Positions 32,172 through 41,208 of a stretch of DNA of 43,985 bases are shown piece after piece (the stretch's first letter is position 1; each line of letters starts with the position of its first letter). A program made the translations under genes and the position numbers. Where the stretch lies: assembly GCA_964623265.1 (NCBI GenBank), contig CAZUTK010000018.1:1-43985 (forward strand). Direction: 5' to 3'. The notes under the pieces were generated by a model. That model was not told the DNA's origin. It did no database searches and was given only the letters and a program-made list of their open reading frames with translations. This DNA is from CAZUTK01 sp964623265 (lineage in GTDB: Bacteria; Electryoneota; B3-LCP).

Positions 32172-35100
32172 TTAATTCAATTTCACGGGCACTACTTTGG
32201 AGACACCTTCTTCTTCCATGGTGATTCCCAGCAGTTGCTGAGCTTCCATCATAGTGCGCTTATTGTGTGTTACTACGAGAAATTGCGTCGTCTTCGTGAA
32301 CGACTTCAACATGCGGCAGAATCGCGCGGTGCTCTCATCATCCAGCGGCGCATCCACCTCATCCAAAATGCAGAAGGGACTGGGACGTTCGAGATAGATG
32401 GCAAAGAGCAGCGAAATTGCGGTCAGCGCCTTTTCACCGCCGGAAAGGAGGGTCAGAGATCCGATGCGCCGGTGAATCGGCGCCGCTAAAAGCTCGATAC
32501 GGGATTCCAGCGGGTCGCTTTCGTCCAGCGTGATATCGGCTTTCCCCCCTTCGAAGACGTCCTGAAAAACCTTCCGGAAGTTCTCCCGGATGCGTTGGAA
32601 ACCCGCTTCGAATCGCTCCCGGGCTTCTTTGTTCAGGGCGGTTATCGTCTGCTGCAGATCCGCCTCCGCCTGCTCCAGATCGCGCATCTGCTGACTCAGG
32701 AAATTCAAGCGTTCCAGCTGCGTCTTATACTCGGTTTCAGCCGCCAGATTCAGAGGCTCCAGGGAGATGATTTTTCTTTCGATCTTCGCCAGAAGTTCAG
32801 CATCGGCGCGCTCTTCCGACACGGCTTGCAGGTCAATGCCTTCCAGCTTTTTCTTTTCCTCCCGCAAAGCCGCTTCGTTTTCTACACTCTCCAGCTGAGC
32901 CTGATGCATCTCTGAAGAAAGCGTTTCGATCAGGTTGCGGATCTCCCTGACTTTATTGCTCTGCAACTTATGGCTTTCCGCTTGTTCCCGTCTCGAAGAA
33001 TCAAAATCCTCCAGCTTTTGCTTCAGAAGAGACATAATAGCGGCGGCTTCAACGAGCTTCTCCTGAATCATCCCCGCGGACTCTTCAAGCTTCCTATTCT
33101 GTTCCTTCAACTGCGAATTTTCTTCTTCGAGCGTCTTCATCAGGTTGATCTGGGATTCACGGCGTTTTTGCAGTCCCTTCAGGTTTTCGTCCAGGTGGTT
33201 GATCTCCGATTGGATCCTCTCAAGTTTCAGTTTCGCATCCGTGAGGTCCGCTGCAGCTTGTTCTTTCACCTCCAGAGCACTGGCTTCCTGCTCGCTGAAA
33301 CGGCTCTGCTCCTCTTCGCCGCGCCGCAAACTTTCGAGGATACCTGGCAAATCCGGAGCTTGCAGTTGTTCTCCCGCCGAAATCTCTTGAAGCTTCCGCA
33401 GGGATAGCTCCCTTTCCTGCTTCAGCTGCTCCAGGAGGAGATCCGTTCCGGCAATCTGCGCTTCCAATTGCATTTTCTCCCGCATCTTCTCATCGAAGAC
33501 GGCTTGCTGCGCTTTGAGTTCATCTCGGGTTTCGATCAAACCGGCTTCTTCTCGCCGCAAGTCATCCCAGGAAGACGCAAGCTGTTTCCGGAGTTCCGCG
33601 TCTTTAGCGGTGGCTTCTGCCACCCGGCGCTGAAGATCGCGCAGCTTTTCCGTCAAGCCGTGAATCCGCGGGGAATCTTCACCTCCGGAACCGATGATCC
33701 AGAAACCGAGACCATCCGTGAACTCGCCATCCGCAGTTACGAGCTGGATCCCGTTCTCACCTGCGAATCGGGCGTGACGTTGGAGATCCTCGTAGGACGC
33801 CACGAGCAACGTTCTGCGCAGAAAATGCCGAATCCACATCGCCGTGCGGGACGCCCCTTTCACCTCCTGGGCTAAAATCCTCGCTCCGATCTTCTTCGCA
33901 GCGGATGGAACCATTCCGTCGTCTTCTTCGGGGGGATCCCCGACTAATAGCGCCGATTTCCCTGGTTTTTTCGAATGCAGGAAGGCGCGGAGATGATCTA
34001 TCTCTTGAGCTTCATCGAGAACGCGGCAGAACGCCATCCCCTGCAGAGCTGTCGCCACCGCAGGCATGAGACGATCGTCAACGCGCGCTTCATCATGCAG
34101 CACGGCGCTGATCGCAGAGGGAAATTCCGCCGCCAGCGTTCCGCCTCCCGAATATAAGGGGGAGCTGCGACGGTGCAATTCCTTGAAATATTCGATTTGG
34201 AGTTTAGCTTGACTCAGCTGAGCGGATATCTGCTGTGATTCCTGTTCCAGATCAGCAATCTGCTGCTTTTGCCTTTCAATCTGACTTTCACGTTCTGTGC
34301 AGACAGCACTCGTTTGGGTCAATTCATTCTGCTGCACCGCGATTTCTCGGTCAATCCGTTCCAGATCCGACCGGCGACGCTCCCGTCGGTCTTCAAGTTG
34401 CTGCACTCTACCAGCCAGATCGGCGATTTTGTCCTCCAGAGAGCGCAGGGTCGCCTTGCGTCGCTCCATGGAATGGATGGATTCGGTCTCCTGAGCCCGC
34501 AGCTTCAAGATGCTTTCACGGCACCGTAAAACGTCTGCTCGAATTGCTTTGAACCGCGAGTCCGCTTCGGCATACCGCGTCCGGCAGTCTTCATACTGCT
34601 TTTTCACCAACGGCAACCGCGACTGCTGAGACGTCCATTCGCGGTGGACAATCGAGATCTGCTCTTCCAGCCCTTCCAGTTCCGCGCAGATTTTTCGGAT
34701 TTCCTCTGCGTTGCGTCGCATCCTCCATTGGGTCGCACGAAGCTCCTCATCCTGCTGATTCTTATCCAGAGAAATCTGCTGGAATTTCCTCTGAGCGGTT
34801 TCGAACTCTATTGCAATCGCACCGCGATCCTTTTCGCGCAGGAGAGCCTCATTTTCCAACTGCATCAGCAGAGTCTCTGCGGTGGATAAATCCGCAGCAG
34901 CCCGCTCGATTCTCGCCTGATAACTTGCAAGCTCCGACTGCAGCGGTGACAGTTTCTGCTCCAATTCCTTTACCTTCTGGAGAGTAATGGCGCTGCGGAC
35001 GAGCTGGGCTTTCTTCTGCAAGCGCTGATAAGCCTGAACACGGGAGACCTGCCGCTTGAGATTTTTCGTCTGGCGTTCCACTTCGGAAAGAAGATCCTGA

Positions 35101-35672
35101 GCCCGTTCGCGATCTTGTTGAGCTTCCGCCAGACGGCGTAATGCTTCCTTGCGACGTTGTTTATAGCGGGTGACGCCGAGCGCTTCGTCGAGCAGGTTGC
35201 GAAGCTCGTCGGGATTTCCGGAGAGGATATCCTCCACCATCTTCAATTCGATGATGCTGTAGGCGTCCGGACCGATTCCAGTCCCCATAAAAAGATCCAG
35301 CACATCCCTGAGGCGGCAGAGAGACTGGTTCAGAAGGTATTCCGATTTCCCCGAACGGAACAAGCGTCGGGTGACGGTCACTTCCTCATACTCCACCGGC
35401 AGTGTCCCATCGGTGTCACGCAGGGTGAGACTAATTTCAGCCATCCCCAGCGGTCTGCGCTTGGCAGTCCCGCCGAAGATGACGTTCTCCATTCGATCCG
35501 ACCTCAGTACCGATTCTTTCTGTTCCCCCAAGACCCAACGCACAGCATCCACCAGGTTGCTCTTGCCGCAGCCGTTGGGACCGACCACCGCTGTAATTCC
35601 CGGGGAGAAGTTGATTCGCGTCCGCTGAGCGAACGATTTGAAACCGAACAAATCTATGGTGGAAAGATACAT
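32172..35672 (-). CDS. smc: Chromosome segregation ATPase SMC
   Basis: 1166 residues, normal length. The N-terminal head has FGFKSFA and Walker A GPNGCGKS at about 32-39. Long coiled coils (about 170-490 and 670-1010) flank a hinge (about 500-660; SSPLYSGGGTLAAEFPSA). The C-terminal head has the signature LLSGGEKALTAISLLFAI and Walker B PFCILDEVDAPLDD. With ScpA and ScpB (not in the window) it would compact and segregate the chromosome. It follows tatA by 62 nt. Confidence 0.97.
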   Translation of the reverse strand: MYLSTIDLFGFKSFAQRTRINFSPGITAVVGPNGCGKSNLVDAVRWVLGEQKESVLRSDRMENVIFGGTAKRRPLGMAEISLTLRDTDGTLPVEYEEVTVTRRLFRSGKSEYLLNQSLCRLRDVLDLFMGTGIGPDAYSIIELKMVEDILSGNPDELRNLLDEALGVTRYKQRRKEALRRLAEAQQDRERAQDLLSEVERQTKNLKRQVSRVQAYQRLQKKAQLVRSAITLQKVKELEQKLSPLQSELASYQARIERAAADLSTAETLLMQLENEALLREKDRGAIAIEFETAQRKFQQISLDKNQQDEELRATQWRMRRNAEEIRKICAELEGLEEQISIVHREWTSQQSRLPLVKKQYEDCRTRYAEADSRFKAIRADVLRCRESILKLRAQETESIHSMERRKATLRSLEDKIADLAGRVQQLEDRRERRRSDLERIDREIAVQQNELTQTSAVCTERESQIERQKQQIADLEQESQQISAQLSQAKLQIEYFKELHRRSSPLYSGGGTLAAEFPSAISAVLHDEARVDDRLMPAVATALQGMAFCRVLDEAQEIDHLRAFLHSKKPGKSALLVGDPPEEDDGMVPSAAKKIGARILAQEVKGASRTAMWIRHFLRRTLLVASYEDLQRHARFAGENGIQLVTADGEFTDGLGFWIIGSGGEDSPRIHGLTEKLRDLQRRVAEATAKDAELRKQLASSWDDLRREEAGLIETRDELKAQQAVFDEKMREKMQLEAQIAGTDLLLEQLKQERELSLRKLQEISAGEQLQAPDLPGILESLRRGEEEQSRFSEQEASALEVKEQAAADLTDAKLKLERIQSEINHLDENLKGLQKRRESQINLMKTLEEENSQLKEQNRKLEESAGMIQEKLVEAAAIMSLLKQKLEDFDSSRREQAESHKLQSNKVREIRNLIETLSSEMHQAQLESVENEAALREEKKKLEGIDLQAVSEERADAELLAKIERKIISLEPLNLAAETEYKTQLERLNFLSQQMRDLEQAEADLQQTITALNKEARERFEAGFQRIRENFRKVFQDVFEGGKADITLDESDPLESRIELLAAPIHRRIGSLTLLSGGEKALTAISLLFAIYLERPSPFCILDEVDAPLDDESTARFCRMLKSFTKTTQFLVVTHNKRTMMEAQQLLGITMEEEGVSKVVPVKLN

Positions 35673-35734
35673 AGGCGACTTTGAATTTTATTGTTTTCGT
35701 GCGCAGAGACGATCAGAGTAAGTTTAATCGCTCT

Positions 35735-35944
35735 TCATCCGGAAAGATCGTCTTTCTTGCGTTCTTCTTCTTCTTCCGATTCATGAATATGTAAATTCAG
35801 CTCGCGCTGAAACTCCTTCGATGCCTGTTGCAATTTTCTCACAATCCCCCCGACCGTTCGGGCGAAATCCTTCACCCTCTCCCCACCGAACAGCAGGAAA
35901 GCGACGATGAGAATCACTATAAGTTCAGAACCGCTCGGAAACAT
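35735..35944 (-). CDS. tatA: Twin-arginine translocase subunit TatA/TatB
   Basis: 69 residues. A single membrane helix (about 6-20, SELIVILIVAFLLFGG) is followed by the FG hinge, an amphipathic helix (ERVKDFARTVGGIVRKL) and an acidic/basic tail, the standard TatA-family shape. It forms the pore, or the TatB-like receptor, of the Tat pathway for folded proteins. It lies 38 nt after tatC. Short TatA and TatB proteins are hard to tell apart; only one is present here. Confidence 0.9.
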   Translation of the reverse strand: MFPSGSELIVILIVAFLLFGGERVKDFARTVGGIVRKLQQASKEFQRELNLHIHESEEEEERKKDDLSG

Positions 35945-35982
35945 ATCGAAGGAACCCTCGAAGTGGCTGCCATTTGGCGAAG

Positions 35983-36747
35983 TCAGCTGTGTGCTCCCGC
36001 TCGACGGCGAAAAGCGACCGATGCGACGATGATGCTGAGTTCATACAATAATATTAGAGGCACTGCTAAAACCGCCATCGTGAAAATATCCGGCGGAGTG
36101 ATGACGGCGGCTATGATCAGGTTGATCACGATGGCGTAGCGACGCTTTGATCGCAGGAATGCAGGCGTAACGATTCCCAGACGGACGAGAAAGTAAATCA
36201 CCAGAGGCAGTTCGAAAACAACACCGAACGCCAGCATCAGGCGCACGATGAAATCTACGTAACTGCCGAAAGACCACACATTCTGCACAGCTTCGTTCCC
36301 GAAGGATAAAAAAAAACGAGTGGCGTAGGGGAGAACGAAAAACGAAAAAACCACTCCCACGATAAAACTGAGAGTGGACGTGAAGACCACGGGGAGAATA
36401 AATTGTTTTTCGCGGGGGTAAAGCCCTGGGGCGACAAACCTCCAGAACTGATAGAACACACCGGGCGCGGAAATCACCAGACCTCCCGCCAAGGCGAGTT
36501 TCAAACGAACGATGAAACCTTCAGTCGGCGTTAAAAATGCGAGCGGAAATTGATGATCGGGAAAAAATGAACCGATGAGGAAAGTCTGAATTTTTCCAAC
36601 GAAAAAATACGCGAAAAAAAAGCCCGCTAAAACAAACAGAACCGCCTTAATCAATCGGGACCGCAGCTCTTCCAGGTGGTCCCAAAAAGACATCTGAGCG
36701 GTTTTTTCTGCTTCATCTTTTCCGGAATTCATTGAAACTGAAGGCAT
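35983..36747 (-). CDS. tatC: Twin-arginine translocase subunit TatC
   Basis: 254 residues with six membrane helices. The conserved N-terminal FWDHLEELRSRL, which recognises Tat signal peptides, lies at about 21-32; FLTPTEGF and the PLVIYFLVRLGIVTP region are also typical. The ATG at 36747 has GGAGG eight bases upstream. It is the receptor for twin-arginine substrates in the cytoplasmic membrane and is paired with the adjacent tatA. Confidence 0.96.
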   Translation of the reverse strand: MPSVSMNSGKDEAEKTAQMSFWDHLEELRSRLIKAVLFVLAGFFFAYFFVGKIQTFLIGSFFPDHQFPLAFLTPTEGFIVRLKLALAGGLVISAPGVFYQFWRFVAPGLYPREKQFILPVVFTSTLSFIVGVVFSFFVLPYATRFFLSFGNEAVQNVWSFGSYVDFIVRLMLAFGVVFELPLVIYFLVRLGIVTPAFLRSKRRYAIVINLIIAAVITPPDIFTMAVLAVPLILLYELSIIVASVAFRRRAGAHS

Positions 36748-36761
36748 CCTACGAGCCTCCG

Positions 36762-37448
36762 TCAGAGAGATAGAGCCAAGCTCTCAAACAAGGCTCGCCC
36801 GTCTATCCCCCCTAATCTGTGATTCATCCTTCTCTCCGGATGCGGCATCATCCCCATCACGTTGCCTGCATCATTGCAGATTCCGGCGATGTTATTTAAA
36901 GACCCGTTGGGATTGGCATCGGAAACGACATTTCCGGCGGCATCACAGTAACGAAATAGGATCCGCTTTTCCGCTTCCAGCCTAGCTATGACTTCGGGAG
37001 GCGCATAATACCTGCCCTGACCGTGCGCGATGGGAAGTTCTATGACTTGAGCAGGCGAGTAATTGCGGGTGAAACGCGTGGTTTGATCTTCCACGCGAAG
37101 CTTGACGGGCTCATGGATGAAACGCAGTGTGTGGTTTTTCAAAAGAGCGCCCGGCAATAAGCCGATTTCCGTCAGCACCTGGAAGCCGTTGCAGATGCCG
37201 ATGACCGGGCGCCCCTGATCGGCATGGCGGACGACGGAATCCATAATCGGCGAAAACCGCGCGATGGCTCCCGCGCGCAGATAATCGCCATGCGCAAACC
37301 CCCCCGGCAGAATGACGCAATCCACACCTTCGAGATCCCTTTGACGATGCCACAAGAACTTCGCCGAAAAGTTCAGCTCCCGGGTTAAACCCCAATAGCA
37401 ATCATAATCGCAGTTCGATCCCGGAAAGACCACGATGCCGAAGGTCAC
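36762..37448 (-). CDS. purQ: Phosphoribosylformylglycinamidine synthase subunit PurQ
   Basis: 228 residues. PurQ is the glutaminase that feeds ammonia to PurL in step four of purine synthesis. It has VVFPGSNCD at the N-terminus, the nucleophile Cys86 in GICNGFQVL and the His/Glu pair in MPHPERR. The start is probably GTG at 37448, directly after GGAGG and aligned with the family N-terminus; a TTG at 37463 is also in frame. It follows purS by 18 nt. The purL gene is not in the window. Confidence 0.95.
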   Translation of the reverse strand: MTFGIVVFPGSNCDYDCYWGLTRELNFSAKFLWHRQRDLEGVDCVILPGGFAHGDYLRAGAIARFSPIMDSVVRHADQGRPVIGICNGFQVLTEIGLLPGALLKNHTLRFIHEPVKLRVEDQTTRFTRNYSPAQVIELPIAHGQGRYYAPPEVIARLEAEKRILFRYCDAAGNVVSDANPNGSLNNIAGICNDAGNVMGMMPHPERRMNHRLGGIDGRALFESLALSL

Positions 37449-37466
37449 ATCACCTCCATTCAACGT

Positions 37467-37715
37467 TCACTTCCGTTCATCCAGTTCGATCCGGAAGGTT
37501 TCCACGTTGACATTGGCGAGCAACCTTCGACACATCTCCTCCAATCGCGGCAGCGGATCCCGCCCGGGCACTGGATCGAACTCCAGAGTCATAAATTTCC
37601 CCACCCGAACTTCCTTCACCTCTTCATAGCCCAAATCTAACAGAGCATTCGCGACAGCTTTGCCCTGGGGGTCGAGGATATCCGGTTTGGGAGTGATGTA
37701 GATATGCGCCAGCAT
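37467..37715 (-). CDS. purS: Phosphoribosylformylglycinamidine synthase subunit PurS
   Basis: 82 residues, the normal size. PurS bridges PurQ and the small-form PurL. The sequence has IYITPKPDILDPQGKAV and the C-terminal VNVETFRIEL. I chose the ATG at 37715; a GTG at 37724 would add three residues. Its presence implies a small-type PurL elsewhere in the genome. Confidence 0.94.
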   Translation of the reverse strand: MLAHIYITPKPDILDPQGKAVANALLDLGYEEVKEVRVGKFMTLEFDPVPGRDPLPRLEEMCRRLLANVNVETFRIELDERK

Positions 37716-37734
37716 TGGTTTCACTCACTGAATA

Positions 37735-38496
37735 TCAATGTTCTCCCGGGTCATGGGGGATTTCCACTTCATCGAGTTCCGTCTCTAGCTCCTCGTCTCT
37801 TGCGGCACCGAAAAGCCACAGGAAGAGGTTGCGCATTATATATAGTACCACCAGAGGAAAGAAGGTGCGCTGCGGATTCAATGCGATGAGCAAGATCACC
37901 AAGGCAATGAGGATCAGTTTCACCGGATGACCTGAGATTTCCCGAGCGCTCAGACGAGGAATACCTTCAAAGGGGATGCGGCTGACCATGAAAAACGCCA
38001 AAAGGAGCGTCATAGGAATGAGCAGCATTTCGAGATGGAAATTCCCCCAGATCGAATAGTTAAAGAGGATGAAGCTGGCGATTACGTTCGCCTGCATAGG
38101 AATAGGCAAACCTTCGAAGAAGGTTTTTTTGACGCCCACGCTTGCCGAGAGGTTATAGCGCGCCAGCCGGATGATGCCGAACAAGAGCGGGAAAGACGCC
38201 AGCACAACGCCAGGAAACCCGAAAACGTGGAAGTAGGTTGTGTACAACAAGAATCCAGGCACTACACCGAATGAAACAGCGTCCGATAAGCTGTCCAATT
38301 CGATCCCGATCTCTGAAGAACTGCGGGTGAAACGCGCCAGTCTTCCATCCAGCGCATCGAAAATGGAGGCGACGATCACCAGCCAGCAAGCGCTCAGAAA
38401 GTTTCCTTCAAAAATAAGAACAATCGCCCAGAATCCGAGGAAAAGATTGATGCCGGTGAGCAGATTCGGCAGCCATGCCAGGTCATTTCTTTTCAT
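37735..38496 (-). CDS. pssA: CDP-diacylglycerol-serine O-phosphatidyltransferase
   Basis: 253 residues, about seven membrane helices. It makes phosphatidylserine from CDP-diacylglycerol and serine. The CDP-alcohol phosphatidyltransferase signature is complete: Asp47, Asp50-Gly51, Ala54-Arg55, Gly64, Asp68 and Asp72. The ATG has GGAG six bases upstream and overlaps the end of psd by 14 nt, so the two steps to phosphatidylethanolamine are coupled. The C-terminus is acidic (ELETELDEVE). Confidence 0.95.
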   Translation of the reverse strand: MKRNDLAWLPNLLTGINLFLGFWAIVLIFEGNFLSACWLVIVASIFDALDGRLARFTRSSSEIGIELDSLSDAVSFGVVPGFLLYTTYFHVFGFPGVVLASFPLLFGIIRLARYNLSASVGVKKTFFEGLPIPMQANVIASFILFNYSIWGNFHLEMLLIPMTLLLAFFMVSRIPFEGIPRLSAREISGHPVKLILIALVILLIALNPQRTFFPLVVLYIMRNLFLWLFGAARDEELETELDEVEIPHDPGEH

Positions 38497-39139
38497 GAAA
38501 AACTCCTATAATGGATTCTCCCGCAAAGACACGATCCCGCACTTGAACGGAAAGATCGCACGCCGGCGGCAGAAAAAGATCGAGACGCGACCCAAACCGG
38601 ATCATTCCGAAGCGTTCACCAGTGGTGACGTCCTGACCTTCCTGCAGATGGCAGACGATCCGGCGCGCCAGCCAGCCTGCCACCTGAGTGCACCCGATTA
38701 TACCGTAGGGAGTGTTGATTTCGATATATTGTCTCTCGTTTTCCAGACTCGCTTTGGATTGGAAAGCCGCGGTGAATTTCCCCCGCTGAAAGCGCAATTT
38801 TTGAATCCTGCCCCCGATCGGAATGCGATTGACGTGCACATTGAAAGGGGACATAAAGATCGAAATCTTGCGGACGGATTCACCAGAGTCCCCGTTTCTC
38901 TCGATCGGATGGATCTCGATAATTTTTCCGTCAGCCGGGGCGACAACGACGCCGGCATCCTTCGGGCTTCGCCTCGGGGGATCTCGAAAAAAATAGATAC
39001 TGAAAGCCAGCGGCAGCCATCCCAGCAGTGTGATACCTACCGCGACCCAGCCCGTCAACAGCAATCCCACGGAAGCGAAAAGGATCGCCAGGACGGCAGC
39101 CGCAAGCAGAATCGGCTTTCCTTCCGGAGCGAGATTCAT
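38483..39139 (-). CDS. psd: Phosphatidylserine decarboxylase, small form
   Basis: 218 residues, the short form of the enzyme. It converts phosphatidylserine to phosphatidylethanolamine. Two N-terminal helices (about 8-50) anchor it. The self-cleavage site is Gly183-Ser184 in RFGSRLD; cleavage makes the pyruvoyl cofactor from Ser184. FMSPFNVHVNR is also typical. The start overlaps the purC stop as ATGA. Confidence 0.95.
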   Translation of the reverse strand: MNLAPEGKPILLAAAVLAILFASVGLLLTGWVAVGITLLGWLPLAFSIYFFRDPPRRSPKDAGVVVAPADGKIIEIHPIERNGDSGESVRKISIFMSPFNVHVNRIPIGGRIQKLRFQRGKFTAAFQSKASLENERQYIEINTPYGIIGCTQVAGWLARRIVCHLQEGQDVTTGERFGMIRFGSRLDLFLPPACDLSVQVRDRVFAGESIIGVFHEKK

Positions 39140-39846
39140 CCGGCGTTGATGATGCGGTCGCGCAGTTCGCTGTACGCCTTCTCTACTCCGCCCATATCGT
39201 GGCGGAAGCGATCCTTGTCGAGTTTCTTATGCGTCTTCTTATCCCAAACCCGGCAGGTATCCGGGCTGATTTCATCTCCCAGAAAAAGTTCATTTCCCCG
39301 CCTGCCGAACTCCATCTTGAAATCCACGAGGATGAGATTGCGCCGGTCGAAGAACGATTTCAAGATGGCGTTGACTTTACACGCGATGCGCCCGATGGCA
39401 CGCATCTCTTCCGGATTGGCATGACCGAAGGCGTACGCATGATACTCGTTGATCATGGGATCATGGAGCTGATCATCTTTGAGATAATGTTCGAGGATGG
39501 GATACTCCATGACCGTCCCTTCCGGTATATTATAGCGCGTGCAGAGACTCCCCGCAGCCACGTTGCGCATAACGATTTCGATGGGGATGATATCCAGCTT
39601 CTTCACCAGCATTTCGTTCGCCGAAATCTTCTCAATGAAGTGCGTGGGGATATGGTAATTTTCCAGATACTCGAACAGGAAGGCGGAAATGTCGTTGTTG
39701 ATCTCGCCTTTGTGCGCGATCGTCCCCTTTTTGGCGCCGTCAAATGCGGTGGCGTCGTCTTTGAACTCCTGGATGAGGGTTCCTTCGTCTGTCGTTAAAT
39801 ACAATTTTTTGGCTTTGCCTTCGTAAAGCAGTTCTTTTTTTTGCAA
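39136..39846 (-). CDS. purC: SAICAR synthetase PurC
   Basis: 236 residues. PurC joins aspartate to CAIR in purine synthesis. It begins KKELLYEGKAKKLY, has MRNVAAGSLCTRY and the LVDFKMEFGR segment of the active site. The start is TTG at 39846, supported by TAAGGAG seven bases upstream and by alignment with the family N-terminus. It follows purB by 31 nt and overlaps psd by 4 nt. Confidence 0.97.
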   Translation of the reverse strand: MQKKELLYEGKAKKLYLTTDEGTLIQEFKDDATAFDGAKKGTIAHKGEINNDISAFLFEYLENYHIPTHFIEKISANEMLVKKLDIIPIEIVMRNVAAGSLCTRYNIPEGTVMEYPILEHYLKDDQLHDPMINEYHAYAFGHANPEEMRAIGRIACKVNAILKSFFDRRNLILVDFKMEFGRRGNELFLGDEISPDTCRVWDKKTHKKLDKDRFRHDMGGVEKAYSELRDRIINAG

Positions 39847-39877
39847 GAGTTCACTCCTTAAGAGGTTGATTTACGGT

Positions 39878-41173
39878 TTATATCAATCCAATTCGCTTGA
39901 AAATATTGTCCACGCGCTGGAGAGCCTTCGCCAGATCAAAGCAGGCCGCGATCTCCTCCCGGGTTAGATGTTTACCCACTTCCTCATCTTTCCACAGTAC
40001 GTTTATGAACTCATCCGAGCTTTCCTGAGCGGCCAGCGCATTCCTCTGCACGATGCGGTACGCTTCCTCACGCGGGACGTTTTTATCCAGCAACGCCAGC
40101 AGCACGGACTCGGAATAGATGGCTCCGCGCGTGGACCCGAGATTCGCCGCCATCATTTCCGGCTTCACGACGAAGTTCTTGAGAATTTTGTCAAAAGTCC
40201 TAAGCATATAATGCAGGATATGAGCGCTGTCCGGCAGGATAACCCGTTCGACGGAAGAGTGCGAGATATCCCTCTCATGCCAGAGGGGTACATTTTCCAT
40301 CGCAGTCAGAGCGAACCCCCGCAGCAGACGAGCCATGCCGCAAATCCGTTCGCAGAGGATGGGGTTGCGCTTATGCGGCATCGCGGAAGACCCTTTCTGC
40401 GTGCTGGAGAAACCTTCCATCACTTCGTTGACTTCGGTGCGATGCAGATGCCGGATCTCCTGCGCGAATTTTTCCAGCGAGGTTCCGATCAAAGCCAGCG
40501 TGCAAATCCAATCGGCGTGACGGTCGCGGGCTACAACCTGCGAGGAGACCGGCTCCGGGCTGATGCCCAACTCCCGACAGACGTCGTCCTCGATGCGCGG
40601 ATCGAGGTGCGCGAACGTTCCGACCGCTCCGGAAATTTTTCCCACCGCGACCTGCTTGAGGGATCTTTCGAAGCGCTCGAGGTGCCGCAAAATCTCACTG
40701 TACCAGAGCGCCAGTTTCAAACCGAACGTGATCGGTTCAGCATGGACGCCGTGCGTCCTGCCGATCATCGCGGTATCTTTGTGGCGCACCGCCTGTTCCG
40801 CCAGAGTGTCGCGCACCTGCCGCAGATCTTCCAGCAGGAGCATTCCGGCTTCCTTCAATTGAACCGCCAGCGCCGTATCCAGCGCGTCGGAAGAAGTCAT
40901 CCCTCGATGGAGGTAAACGGCTTCCGGACCGATGTTTTCCGCCACCGCGGTTAAAAAAGCGATGACGTCATGCTGGACTTCGGCTTCGATTTCTTCGATT
41001 CGACCGATATCGAACCGAGCTCGAGCCGCGATGGCGGTGGCGGCTTCCTGCGGCATCAGACCGAATTTCGCCATCGAACGGCAGACCGCCAGCTCCACTT
41101 TCAACCAGGCGTTGTATTTGGCTTCTTCAGACCAAATCGCCGCCATATCGGGAAGGGTGTACCTCGGGATCAA
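39878..41173 (-). CDS. purB: Adenylosuccinate lyase PurB
   Basis: 431 residues. PurB removes fumarate from SAICAR and adenylosuccinate. It starts with the usual IPRYTLPDMAAIWSEE and has the superfamily loop GSSAMPHKRNP with the catalytic serine, plus RTHGVHAEPITFG. The start is TTG at 41173, with GAGG seven bases upstream. Next to purC it covers two consecutive steps. Confidence 0.97.
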   Translation of the reverse strand: MIPRYTLPDMAAIWSEEAKYNAWLKVELAVCRSMAKFGLMPQEAATAIAARARFDIGRIEEIEAEVQHDVIAFLTAVAENIGPEAVYLHRGMTSSDALDTALAVQLKEAGMLLLEDLRQVRDTLAEQAVRHKDTAMIGRTHGVHAEPITFGLKLALWYSEILRHLERFERSLKQVAVGKISGAVGTFAHLDPRIEDDVCRELGISPEPVSSQVVARDRHADWICTLALIGTSLEKFAQEIRHLHRTEVNEVMEGFSSTQKGSSAMPHKRNPILCERICGMARLLRGFALTAMENVPLWHERDISHSSVERVILPDSAHILHYMLRTFDKILKNFVVKPEMMAANLGSTRGAIYSESVLLALLDKNVPREEAYRIVQRNALAAQESSDEFINVLWKDEEVGKHLTREEIAACFDLAKALQRVDNIFKRIGLI

Positions 41174-41208
41174 GTGATTACCTCAGAAATACGGATGAAA
41201 GACTGCTA

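Noticed and set aside
38240..39424. 394-codon open frame on the plus strand
   Set aside because: Fully antisense to psd and purC, which have clear family motifs. The translation has no recognisable domain; it is a shadow of coding bias.
39968..40954. 328-codon open frame on the plus strand
   Set aside because: Antisense to purB; rich in His, Arg and Phe with no domain, as expected from a reversed coding frame.
39847..41208. Purine riboswitch before purB or purC
   Set aside because: The gaps are only 31-35 nt, too short for a purine or PreQ1 aptamer with an expression platform.
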